A DNA stretch of 64,000 bases from JAAXHF01 sp965242605 (lineage in GTDB: Bacteria > Desulfobacterota > Binatia > Bin18), in NCBI GenBank assembly GCA_965242605.1, contig CBDESS010000004.1:186001-250000 (forward strand). Reading direction: 5' to 3'. Positions 43,148-50,937 of this stretch are shown piece by piece (the first letter of the stretch is position 1; the number at the start of each line of letters is the position of its first letter). Below the pieces are notes generated by a model that was not told the origin of the DNA, ran no database searches, and saw nothing but the letters and a program-made list of their open reading frames with translations. A program made the position numbers and the translations under genes.

Positions 43148-43153
43148 GCGCTC

Positions 43154-43924
43154 ATGCGCGGCCGCGACAGCCTCATCGTCATTGGCACCCTGGTTGCGGT
43201 GTCGGTCGTGGCCTGGGTGCTCACGGTCCGCGAGATGGGCACCATGGGCCTGGGCCTGATGACCCCCAGCATGACCATGGGCCGGCCCGTTTCGGCCACG
43301 AACGCCGGGCTGTACATCCTCCTGTGGGGCGTCATGATGGTGGCCATGATGTTTCCGTCCATCGCGCCCATGGTCATCCTGTTCTCGACCATATCGCGCC
43401 GCAAGCGGGAGCAGGTTGACCCGTTTGTGCCGGCCTGGGTCTTTGTTGTCGGCTACACGCTGGTATGGACCCTGACCGGCAGCCTGGCGTATGCGGGTGA
43501 TGTGGCGATCCAGTCTTTGCCCCACACATTTCCCGGCCTGCGGGCCTATGGCGCGGCTCTTGGCGGCGGCCTGCTCGTTCTTGCCGGGCTGTACCAGCTC
43601 ACACCCCTGAAATCCCTGTGTTTGACCCAGTGTCGCTCGCCGCTCGGCTTTTTGCTCCAGCACTGGCGGGAGGGCGCGTGGGGGGCCTTTCGGATGGGCT
43701 TTCACCACGGTGCCTTTTGTTTGGGCTGCTGCTGGAGCCTGATGACCGTGATGTTTGTGATGGGCACGATGAACCTGGTGTGGATGGGTATTCTGGCACT
43801 TGTCATCTTCGTGGAAAAAGTTATACCGCACGGCGCGGTGCTGGGAAAAGGAGCCGGGATTGCCCTGATCGTCCTGGGACTGCTGCTCGCAGCCTATCCG
43901 GGGGTCGGACCGACACCGCACTAG
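43154..43924 (+). CDS. DUF2182 predicted metal-binding membrane protein
   Basis: A 256-residue protein with about six membrane helices. The family motifs are clear: WGVMMVAMMFPSIAPM rich in methionine, LYQLTPLKSLCLTQCRSP with two cysteines, and GFHHGAFCLGCCWSLM with a CxxCC cluster, all plausible soft-metal ligands. It follows its usual partner DUF1326 by 6 bp with no independent promoter. Related proteins are described as copper-handling membrane proteins, but direct evidence is thin. The methionine-rich second helix is conserved here. Confidence 0.85.
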   Translation: MRGRDSLIVIGTLVAVSVVAWVLTVREMGTMGLGLMTPSMTMGRPVSATNAGLYILLWGVMMVAMMFPSIAPMVILFSTISRRKREQVDPFVPAWVFVVGYTLVWTLTGSLAYAGDVAIQSLPHTFPGLRAYGAALGGGLLVLAGLYQLTPLKSLCLTQCRSPLGFLLQHWREGAWGAFRMGFHHGAFCLGCCWSLMTVMFVMGTMNLVWMGILALVIFVEKVIPHGAVLGKGAGIALIVLGLLLAAYPGVGPTPH

Positions 43925-44007
43925 AGATGCGCGGCGCGAGCTTGACGGCTGCCCCCCCGACAGGATAGGGAGGGCTGGACAGGCATGAAAAAAGGAAGGA
44001 GCGAGAC

Positions 44008-45687
44008 ATGGCCTACGATCTGTTGATTAAAAACGGGACGGTTGTAGACGGAACAGGGGCGCAGCGCTATCGCGCGGACGTGGCGGTGGCCAACGGCACA
44101 ATTGCCGCCATCGGCAAAATCACCGAGGGTGCCAAAGAAATCATTGATGCTTCGGACCTGGTAGTGACACCCGGCTTTTTTGATCCACACACCCATTACG
44201 ACGCCCAGATCTGCTGGGACCCGGTCATTACCTGTTCATCCTGGCACGGCGTGACCAGCGTCATTATGGGCAACTGCGGCGTAGGCCTCGCCCCGTGCAA
44301 GCCGGACGTGCAGGAAATTGCCGCCTGGGACCTGGTCAACGTGGAGGCGATTCCCTTTGAGGTCTTGTCCCAAGGCGTGACCTGGGACTGGGAGACCTTC
44401 CCCGAATATATGGACGCTGCGGCCAAACGCGGCTCAGGCATCAACCTCGGCTTTATGGCCCCGCTGACCCCGTTCCGCCACTATGTCATGGGCGAAGAGT
44501 CTATGGACCGGGCGGCTACGCCCGAAGAGACGGCCCGGATCGCGGCCCTGCTGCGGGGCGCGATGGAAGCTGGCGCGTTCGGTTTTTCGACCACCAACGG
44601 TCCCCAGCACATTGGCTATCAGGGCCGGCCGTTGGCCTGCCGGCTGGCCAGCCGAGAAGAGCTGGCCGCGTACGGCGGCGTGCTCAAAGAGCTGGGTCGA
44701 GGCACAATTGAACTGGCACTCAACGACAACCCGGGCGTGGTGTCCGAGAGCGACTATGCGCTGCTGGACCACCTGGCCAGCTCCAGCAACCGTCCAGTGA
44801 CCTGGCTGGCCCTGCTGTCGCGGGATGACAAGCCCGACGTGTGCATGGATACCCTGGAGCGGACCCTGCCGCTCATCAAGCGCGGGGTCGTGCCCCAGGT
44901 CTCACCCCGGCCCCTAAGCGTCCAGATCAACCTGCGCAACCCGTTTATCTTCGCCAACCTGCCGTCGTGGAATCCGGCGTTCAACCGAACGGCCGAAGAA
45001 CAGATCACGCTCTACCGTGAGCCATCCTTCCGCCAAGCCTTCCGCAAGGCCCTGGACGAGCCCCGGGTGTTTGCCGGCCAGTGGGACCGGGTGATTATCC
45101 ATGAGGCCGGCAAGCCCGCCCTCAAACAGCACGAGGGCAAGACCGTCGCCGAGGTGGCCGCAGAACGGGGCACCGACGGCCTCGACACCTTCCTGGACTT
45201 GGCCATTGAAGACGGGCTCACCATGCAGTACGTCATGTACCTGTTCAACGCCAGCGAAGAGCGGGTTGCCGAGTTGATCAACCACCCCAACACCCTGATC
45301 GGCCTGTCGGACGGCGGGGCCCACGTCGATATGCTGTGCGACGCCGGCTACTGCACCTACCTGCTCGGTCACTGGGTCCGCGAAAAACAGGCCATCAGCT
45401 TAGAGCATGCGGTCCGGCGGATTACCTCAGAGCCGGCCGGCTTCTTTGGCGTGCGGGACCGCGGCACCCTGGAGCGGGGCAAAGCCGCGGACATCACCAT
45501 CTTTGACGCCGACACCATTGGCTCGCCCAAACGGCCCGAGATGCGCCACGACCTGCCGGGCGGCGGCCGCCGCTTGGTGATGCCGGCCCACGGCGTCCTG
45601 CACACGATTGTGAACGGCGAAGTCCTCTACCAGGACGCCCAGCATACCGAGGCGATGCCAGGTCAGGTGTTGCGCTCACACGCCTAG
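44008..45687 (+). CDS. N-acyl-D-amino-acid deacylase-like amidohydrolase
   Basis: A 559-residue amidohydrolase-3 family enzyme, full length and intact. Metal-binding residues are visible in TPGFFDPHTHYDAQICWDP, GVTSVIMGNCGVGLAP supplies the conserved cysteine (a metal ligand in D-aminoacylase), and LSDGGAHVDML near residue 435 carries the catalytic aspartate. Relatives hydrolyse N-acyl-D-amino acids, D-hydantoin-like amides or related substrates. It is a clear paralogue of the frameshifted copy at 4574-6307 and so shows what that gene should look like. AAGGAAGGAG precedes the ATG, and a strong terminator follows at 45725. Confidence 0.87.
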   Translation: MAYDLLIKNGTVVDGTGAQRYRADVAVANGTIAAIGKITEGAKEIIDASDLVVTPGFFDPHTHYDAQICWDPVITCSSWHGVTSVIMGNCGVGLAPCKPDVQEIAAWDLVNVEAIPFEVLSQGVTWDWETFPEYMDAAAKRGSGINLGFMAPLTPFRHYVMGEESMDRAATPEETARIAALLRGAMEAGAFGFSTTNGPQHIGYQGRPLACRLASREELAAYGGVLKELGRGTIELALNDNPGVVSESDYALLDHLASSSNRPVTWLALLSRDDKPDVCMDTLERTLPLIKRGVVPQVSPRPLSVQINLRNPFIFANLPSWNPAFNRTAEEQITLYREPSFRQAFRKALDEPRVFAGQWDRVIIHEAGKPALKQHEGKTVAEVAAERGTDGLDTFLDLAIEDGLTMQYVMYLFNASEERVAELINHPNTLIGLSDGGAHVDMLCDAGYCTYLLGHWVREKQAISLEHAVRRITSEPAGFFGVRDRGTLERGKAADITIFDADTIGSPKRPEMRHDLPGGGRRLVMPAHGVLHTIVNGEVLYQDAQHTEAMPGQVLRSHA

Positions 45688-45724
45688 GTGGCCCGGTCCC
45701 GACCTCATACCGGCCCGCAGACAC

Positions 45725-45760
45725 AAGGCAGGAGGAGAGCCGCTTCCTGCCTTTTCTTTT
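45725..45760 (+). terminator. Rho-independent terminator after the amidohydrolase
   Basis: AAGGCAGGA at 45725-45733 pairs with TCCTGCCTT at 45745-45753 around an 11-base loop, followed by TTCTTTT. This is the clearest intrinsic terminator in the window and ends the transcript of the amidohydrolase 38 bp after its stop. Confidence 0.85.
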
Positions 45761-46025
45761 TGCACGAGACCCGCATGAGCATCTGGAAGACCGCGGCGGT
45801 CGGGGGGCGCAGAGATGCTCGCCTGGTGTGGCTGGCCGCCCGCCCGCCGCCACGGCTGAGCCCACACGAGTCCTGCACCAAAACCGTTGACGCGAGACGG
45901 TCCGCGTGTCGGGATGAGCTGCTGGAGCAGGACGCCCTCGTTCGGCTGATGGGCTGCAACATTGCCGCTGACCACGGTCTGGCAAGCTGCCAGGCCGGCA
46001 GTACTCCATACGCATAGGCGGTCGA
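45761..46025. other. Gap with no confidently supported gene
   Basis: About 265 bp between the terminator and the ankyrin gene. Open frames exist on both strands (for example a plus ATG at 45776 running to 46017), but none has a ribosome site or recognisable protein. No promoter or RNA fold was identified by eye. Confidence 0.4.
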
Positions 46026-46415
46026 ATGCGACGCGCTCGCTACGCTTGGCTCCTGTGTGGGCCTCTTCTCTTGCCCGGCTGTGGTCCAAGCCCCGAGGAC
46101 GCCCGCCGAGAGCTCGCCCTGTATGGGCTGCGCTGGGACCAAGCGCATTTTCTGACTTATGCCGAGCTGGGCGGAACCCGGATCGTTGAGCTCTTTCTGC
46201 TGGGTGGGATGAATCCCGATGTCACCGACGCCATGGGCCGCACGGCCCTGATGAGAGCGGCCAGCAACGGCCATACCGAGACGGTCGAGACCCTGCTTGC
46301 AGCCGGAGCCGACCCGCACCTGAGGGATCATTTTACCGAACAGACCGCCCTCTCCCTGGCCAGAGAAAACGGGTACGCCCAGATTGTCAGACTGCTCGAG
46401 CGGCCGCCCGACTAA
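46026..46415 (+). CDS. Ankyrin-repeat lipoprotein
   Basis: A 129-residue predicted lipoprotein: the short signal sequence LLCGPLLLPGC ends in a lipobox (LLPGC). The mature part holds two to three ankyrin repeats, with NPDVTDAMGRTALMRAASNGHTETVETLLAAGADPHLRD as the best-formed unit (residues ~60-100). Ankyrin repeats bind proteins, so an outer- or inner-membrane-anchored adaptor is likely. It ends 1 bp before the nucleoside transporter start, implying coupled expression, though a functional link is unclear. Confidence 0.75.
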   Translation: MRRARYAWLLCGPLLLPGCGPSPEDARRELALYGLRWDQAHFLTYAELGGTRIVELFLLGGMNPDVTDAMGRTALMRAASNGHTETVETLLAAGADPHLRDHFTEQTALSLARENGYAQIVRLLERPPD

Positions 46416-46416
46416 C

Positions 46417-47712
46417 ATGTATCAGTTCACCAGCCTGCTCGGCGTCCTTGTTTGCATCGGGATTGCCATCCTGCTGTCCGAGAACCGGCGACGCATCTCG
46501 GGCCGCCTGATTGGGTCCAGCCTCCTCCTCCAGGGCCTTATCGCCGGCCTCTTCCTGGCGTTTCCGCCTGTCGTCAGCCTCGTCGAACTGACCGCCCGGG
46601 GCGTTATTCAGGTGCTGTCCTTTGCCCAGCGTGGCAGCCAGTTTGTCTTTGGGCCGCAGCTGACCGACGCCGGCGGCCCCTGGGGCTTTATCTTTGCCGT
46701 CCAGGTATTACCCGGCATTGTGTTCGTCGCCGCCCTGATGTCTGTCCTCTACCACCTCGGGGTCATGCAAGGCCTGATCGGCCTCCTCGCCGGCTTACTC
46801 AGGCGCAGCCTCGGCGTGACCGGCAGTGAAGCGCTGGCCGTGGCAGCCAATATCTTTGTCGGCCAGACCGAGGCCCCGCTGTGCGTCAAGCCCTATATTG
46901 CCGGCATGACCCGCTCGCAGCTGATGACGCTCATGACCGGGGGCTTTGCCACGGTGTCGGGCAGTGGGCTAGCGGCCTATATCGGGCTGCTCAGCGGCAA
47001 CAACCCGGACGCCGCGGTGGTCTTCACCCATCACCTGTTGACCGCCAGTGTGCTGTCCGCCCCGGCCGCCTTTTTGATGGCCAAAACACTCGTGCCCGAA
47101 ACCGAGCCGGCACGAGATGAAGCCCAAGCGGCCGGCCTGCCGACGAGCGAGACCCACAATATGCTTGACGCCCTGGCCTCGGGCGCGGCTGAGGGGCTGT
47201 GGCTAGCCCTCAATATCGGGGTGATGCTGCTTGCCTTTGTCGCCTTCCTGGCCCTGCTGAACTGGCCCCTGGAAGTGCTGAGCGCCTGGTCTCCCATTGC
47301 CGCCTGGCGCGTCCAGCTCGGTCTGCCGCCCCTGACCTTACAGACCCTGGTCGGCATCCTGTTGACTCCGCTCGCCGCCGCCATGAGCATCCCCTGGGAG
47401 GAGTGCCATGCCTTTGGCAGGCTGCTGGGCGAAAAAGTGCTGGCGACCGAGCTGGTGGCCTATCAGTCCCTGGCCTCGCTAGTACAGCCAGCCGCGGCCA
47501 CCATCAGCCCCCGCACAGCGCACATCGCCAGCTACGCCCTGTGCGGCTTTGCCAACTTCGCCTCGATCGGCGTGCAAATCGGTGCCCTTCGGGTTCTGGC
47601 TCCAGACCGACGCGGCGAGGTCAGCCGCCTGGCCGTGCCGGCGATGTGCGGCGGCGCGCTGGCCTCGTGGCTCACCGCGTGTATCGCCGCGCTGTTTCTC
47701 CCCTTTGACTAA
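46417..47712 (+). CDS. nupC: Concentrative nucleoside transporter (NupC/CNT family)
   Basis: A 431-residue inner-membrane symporter with the CNT layout: N-terminal helices, then VLPGIVFVAALMSVLYHLGVMQ, the substrate-site helix-turn VAANIFVGQTEAPLCVKPYI with G-Q-T-E (nucleoside-binding), TGGFATVSGSGLAAYIGLL, and the C-terminal ALCGFANFASIGVQIGALR. It imports nucleosides using a proton or sodium gradient. It begins 1 bp after the ankyrin lipoprotein gene. Its stop overlaps by 4 bp the stop of the convergent antiporter gene, so there is no room for a terminator between them. Confidence 0.9.
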   Translation: MYQFTSLLGVLVCIGIAILLSENRRRISGRLIGSSLLLQGLIAGLFLAFPPVVSLVELTARGVIQVLSFAQRGSQFVFGPQLTDAGGPWGFIFAVQVLPGIVFVAALMSVLYHLGVMQGLIGLLAGLLRRSLGVTGSEALAVAANIFVGQTEAPLCVKPYIAGMTRSQLMTLMTGGFATVSGSGLAAYIGLLSGNNPDAAVVFTHHLLTASVLSAPAAFLMAKTLVPETEPARDEAQAAGLPTSETHNMLDALASGAAEGLWLALNIGVMLLAFVAFLALLNWPLEVLSAWSPIAAWRVQLGLPPLTLQTLVGILLTPLAAAMSIPWEECHAFGRLLGEKVLATELVAYQSLASLVQPAAATISPRTAHIASYALCGFANFASIGVQIGALRVLAPDRRGEVSRLAVPAMCGGALASWLTACIAALFLPFD

Positions 47713-49463
47713 GCCGAGGCGTGCCCTGGCTCAGTCTTGACCGGGACCAGCTGCTGTCCCTGTAAGGCCTCCTGGAGAACCAGCCACACCGCGCGCTCAT
47801 CCTGGGCGTGTTCCAGGCGGGTGCGGATCTCCTCGCGGCTCATTTCACGCGCCAAGGCGGCCAGGATCTGGAGCTGGAGACCGTCATCGGCCACCGGCGT
47901 CAGGAGCAGGAAAACCAGATGGACGGGCAGGCCGTCGGGCGCGTCCCATTCGACCCCGTACCCGGAGCGGCCAAACACCAGCAGCGGTGTGGTCAAACCC
48001 TCCAGCCGGGCGTGGGGGATGGCCAGCCCGCTGCCCAGCCCGGTTCCCATCAACTCTTCCCGGTCGTTCACCGCGACGAAGACGCTGTCGGCGGCAAGAC
48101 CCTGGCCGGGCGGGGCGTGCTCGGCCAAGGCCTGACACAACTCCTGAATGACCGCCCCACGGCTGGTCCCGCGCAGATTGGCAACCACCGCCCGACGGAG
48201 GAAAAATTCCAGGATATGAATTTCCCGTCGGCGTCGCACCGACCACATCAGCCACGGGGCTACCAGCAGCGAAGAGATAATGGTCGAGAAAATAATGGCC
48301 ACAAAAACGGGCACAGTCAGGATGTCATACTCGAGCGCCACCGCCGCCACCACGATGCCGGTCACCCCGCTGGGCGTGAACGCAATGCCGATCGACACCC
48401 GGTCCACCCGCGACAACCCCGTGCCAAAGGTCCCCAGCCAAGCCCCAAGATATTTGCCGCCAATCGACACCACGGTCACAAACCCGATCAGGAAGGCGTC
48501 GAAATTTGTAAAGAAGTCAATCCGCAGGGCAAGGCTGGCAAAATACAGCGGGACAAAAATCGCATGCACCATCTGGGTCAGAATCAGGCGGATCCGCTCA
48601 GACAGGGTGGGGGCATGACCGGCCATGATCCCGGCCAGAAAGAAGCCGAGCAGGGCGGTCAGACCGATCCAGGCCGTGACCGCCCCGCACAGCAGGCCCA
48701 GACAGCACACAAACGACAGCACCGCGCCGGGCTGCTGGGGGAGTTGGCGGTCGATAAACGCCACCGCCCGCAGGCCAACCGTCAGACACAGGCCGGTAAA
48801 GGCGACTGTGACCAGCAGCAGACCGCCGACCGAGCCGAGGTTCAGGGCCGCCTGGGTGGCCGCGGCCAGCACCAGGCTGAAGATGATAAAGGCCAGGATG
48901 TCGTTGACCGCATAGCCACACAGGGTCAGCAGGCCCAGGTCGGTTTTGATGAGGTCCAGGTCGTGGAGCACCCGGGCAATAATGACCATGGCGCTGATCG
49001 CCATAGTCGTACCCAAAAACAGGGCAAAGGAGATACGCCGCTCGGGCGCGGCCAGATAGCTGTCGGGCAAGAGCAGCGACAGCCCAAAGCCGACCAGGAG
49101 CGGGACGACGACTCCGATAATGCCGATCCGCAACGCCGGCCCGCGCTGGCGCCAGGCGGCCGATACATCAATCTCAAGGCCGGTTTCCAGCAGCAGGAAC
49201 AGGACGCCGAACCACGACACCGTCTCCAGCATGGCCTGCTGGATAGGGTCGGGCGGGAAGAGGCCGGCGTGCAGACCGGGCAGGAGCCGGCCCAGCAAGG
49301 TCGGCCCCAGGAAGACACCGACCAGAATTTCTCCGACCAGCGGCGGATGACCCCAGCGGCGCAGGACTTCTCCACAGCCCCGGGCCAGGGCCAGCAACAG
49401 CAGGACTTGGAGCAGAAAGATGAGCAGATGATGCTCGCTGAGGATCGGCTCGTGAGCGGCCAT
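47709..49463 (-). CDS. CPA2-type cation:proton antiporter fused to a PTS EIIA-like domain
   Basis: A 584-residue protein in two parts. Residues ~10-400 are a Kef/NapA-like CPA2 antiporter with ~12 helices, including GHPPLVGEILVGVFLGPTLLG, LETGLEIDVS and VNDILAFIIFSLV at the ion-site region. Residues ~430-580 match the PTS EIIA type-2 fold (FruA/PtsN), with the phosphorylatable histidine in GSGLAIPHARLEGL and the LLTPVADDGLQLQILAALA segment. This suggests the antiporter's activity is tuned by phosphorylation, which is inference. No PTS EI or HPr is in the window. The ATG at 49463 is preferred over an in-frame TTG two codons upstream. Confidence 0.85.
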   Translation of the reverse strand: MAAHEPILSEHHLLIFLLQVLLLLALARGCGEVLRRWGHPPLVGEILVGVFLGPTLLGRLLPGLHAGLFPPDPIQQAMLETVSWFGVLFLLLETGLEIDVSAAWRQRGPALRIGIIGVVVPLLVGFGLSLLLPDSYLAAPERRISFALFLGTTMAISAMVIIARVLHDLDLIKTDLGLLTLCGYAVNDILAFIIFSLVLAAATQAALNLGSVGGLLLVTVAFTGLCLTVGLRAVAFIDRQLPQQPGAVLSFVCCLGLLCGAVTAWIGLTALLGFFLAGIMAGHAPTLSERIRLILTQMVHAIFVPLYFASLALRIDFFTNFDAFLIGFVTVVSIGGKYLGAWLGTFGTGLSRVDRVSIGIAFTPSGVTGIVVAAVALEYDILTVPVFVAIIFSTIISSLLVAPWLMWSVRRRREIHILEFFLRRAVVANLRGTSRGAVIQELCQALAEHAPPGQGLAADSVFVAVNDREELMGTGLGSGLAIPHARLEGLTTPLLVFGRSGYGVEWDAPDGLPVHLVFLLLTPVADDGLQLQILAALAREMSREEIRTRLEHAQDERAVWLVLQEALQGQQLVPVKTEPGHASA

Positions 49464-49601
49464 AGGCAAAAACCTCGTCAGCGCTTCTCATAGCCTATCT
49501 GTCGGTTTTCGTCATGCTCCTTGACGCCCCTGACCCGGGCTGCCGAGTCTTTTCAGTTGAGCCGAGACGCGCCATACTGAGCAGAAAAAGGAGGGAGACA
49601 C

Positions 49602-49680
49602 ATGGCTGCCGTTGCCCCACAGGGCCGTGTTGAACGGGCGGGCAGTGCGCTCGTCTCCGCTGGGCTCCGCCCGACCCGCC
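49602..49680 (+). other. Orphan translation start with strong ribosome site, no gene body
   Basis: AAGGAGGGAG at 49588-49597 is ideally placed before an ATG at 49602, with CATACT near 49573 as a possible -10. The encoded start MAAVAPQGRVERAGSALVS reads on into antisense of the neighbouring CDP-alcohol gene and matches nothing recognised. It looks like the 5' end of a gene whose body has been lost. Confidence 0.4.
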
Positions 49681-50937
49681 TCAGGCGTCAAGCGAACGTG
49701 ACGAAAAGACCGCCCAATTCAGTCGCCCGGCCTTGTGCAGCAGGACGGCCAGGACGCACCAGAACACCTGGACGCCAATCGCCGCGCTCCACAAAAACCA
49801 TGCCAGTTTCTGGACCAGCGCACACAGCAGGATGATGATTGAGTAGTCGCGGCTGGTCAGCCCCTCAATCATCTGGCGGATAATCGCATTCTCCCAGCCG
49901 CCCCGCTTGTTGCCCTGCTCTTCGGTCTTCTCGGCCATCGTGACAAAAGGAAAACAGAGCGCCGCCCCAACGGCCAGCGCTCCGCCGAGGAGCGGCGCAT
50001 AGGGAGCGTCGCCCTGTTTCCAGACCGCTATGCCCACCCCCAGAAAGATGGCGATATGCACGACGGTATCAAGGGTGATATCGAGCCATGCCCCTAGGGG
50101 CGACTCCAGCAACTTCACCCGAGCGACCTCGCCGTCAATGCAGTCCACTACCGCGGAGAACTGCAACAGCAGGCCGCCCAGAATCGGCCACCTACAGCCC
50201 CCGCCCCAAAAGCAGGCCGCCCCGAGCAGACCGATGCCGCACGAGAGCAGGGTAATGTGGTTGGGCGTCAGCGGGGTGCGGAGCAGCAGGCGGGTTAAGG
50301 GACGCGATATCTTCCGGTTGAGGTAGGCATCAACCAGGCCGTCTTTAGGATTGGGCAGAGACAGCAGCAGGGCTTTCTCGATGTCGGCTACCAGGTCGGG
50401 ACGAGACACCTGGGCCAAAAAATAGCCGTCGGCCGAAAAGCGCTGGACCTCTCCCTCCCAGCCTCCCCCGGCCAGCCCAAGACCCGCGGTCCGCAGCCGC
50501 GCCACCGCGGTCGGCAGGCTGCGCAGCGGGAAGAGAACAAGGCGGTAGTCCTGCGGCCCACCGCCCACCGCCCAGACGCTCCGCGGCGTCGCAGCCCGGA
50601 CCAGGGCGCGGACCAGGTCGGTCGAGAACACGGTCTGGACCTCAAAGGCAAGACACTGCTCGCCGTTCGGCCCGGCCGGCAGCGACACGGGAGGCGTCTC
50701 GTGCTGCGGGCCGAGCCACACCAGCGCACCGCTCAGGCGCGGGTCGTCGGCCAGCGACCGGCGCAGCCCGCGCGTCTGCTCGGCCGTTTGCTCGGAGAGC
50801 AGATAGCACGTTTTTGCGCCCAGGCGTTGGGCGGTCAGAATCGCCCGTGTGAGCAGAGACAGCCCGCCGAGCATGGTGAGCGGACGACAGCCTGTCGGCA
50901 GCACGATGACAGCAGCACGAATCATCAATGTTCTCAT
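49681..50937 (-). CDS. Two-domain nucleotidyltransferase-like / CDP-alcohol phosphatidyltransferase
   Basis: A 418-residue protein. The C-terminal half is a CDP-alcohol phosphotransferase with the complete motif DCIDGEVAR-x8-G-x3-D-x3-D near residues 245-270 and ~5 membrane helices. The N-terminal ~200 residues have a nucleotidyltransferase-like alpha/beta layout (IVLPTGCRPLTMLGGLSLLTRAI) without a standard signature loop. The arrangement recalls bifunctional inositol-phosphate cytidylyltransferase/phosphotransferases but the head group is unknown. It overlaps the NAD synthetase stop by 4 bp (ATGA), so it is translationally coupled. A paralogue lies at the start of the window. Confidence 0.82.
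   Translation of the reverse strand: MRTLMIRAAVIVLPTGCRPLTMLGGLSLLTRAILTAQRLGAKTCYLLSEQTAEQTRGLRRSLADDPRLSGALVWLGPQHETPPVSLPAGPNGEQCLAFEVQTVFSTDLVRALVRAATPRSVWAVGGGPQDYRLVLFPLRSLPTAVARLRTAGLGLAGGGWEGEVQRFSADGYFLAQVSRPDLVADIEKALLLSLPNPKDGLVDAYLNRKISRPLTRLLLRTPLTPNHITLLSCGIGLLGAACFWGGGCRWPILGGLLLQFSAVVDCIDGEVARVKLLESPLGAWLDITLDTVVHIAIFLGVGIAVWKQGDAPYAPLLGGALAVGAALCFPFVTMAEKTEEQGNKRGGWENAIIRQMIEGLTSRDYSIIILLCALVQKLAWFLWSAAIGVQVFWCVLAVLLHKAGRLNWAVFSSRSLDA

Noticed and set aside
45761..46025. Small protein genes or a structural RNA in the gap after the amidohydrolase
   Set aside because: Open frames on both strands lack ribosome sites and recognisable sequence; no conserved RNA motif was found by eye.
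47808..49493. A 561-codon plus-strand frame opposite the antiporter
   Set aside because: Its translation is rich in Q, H, R and G with no domain, typical of antisense frames in GC-rich genes; the minus strand encodes a clear transporter.
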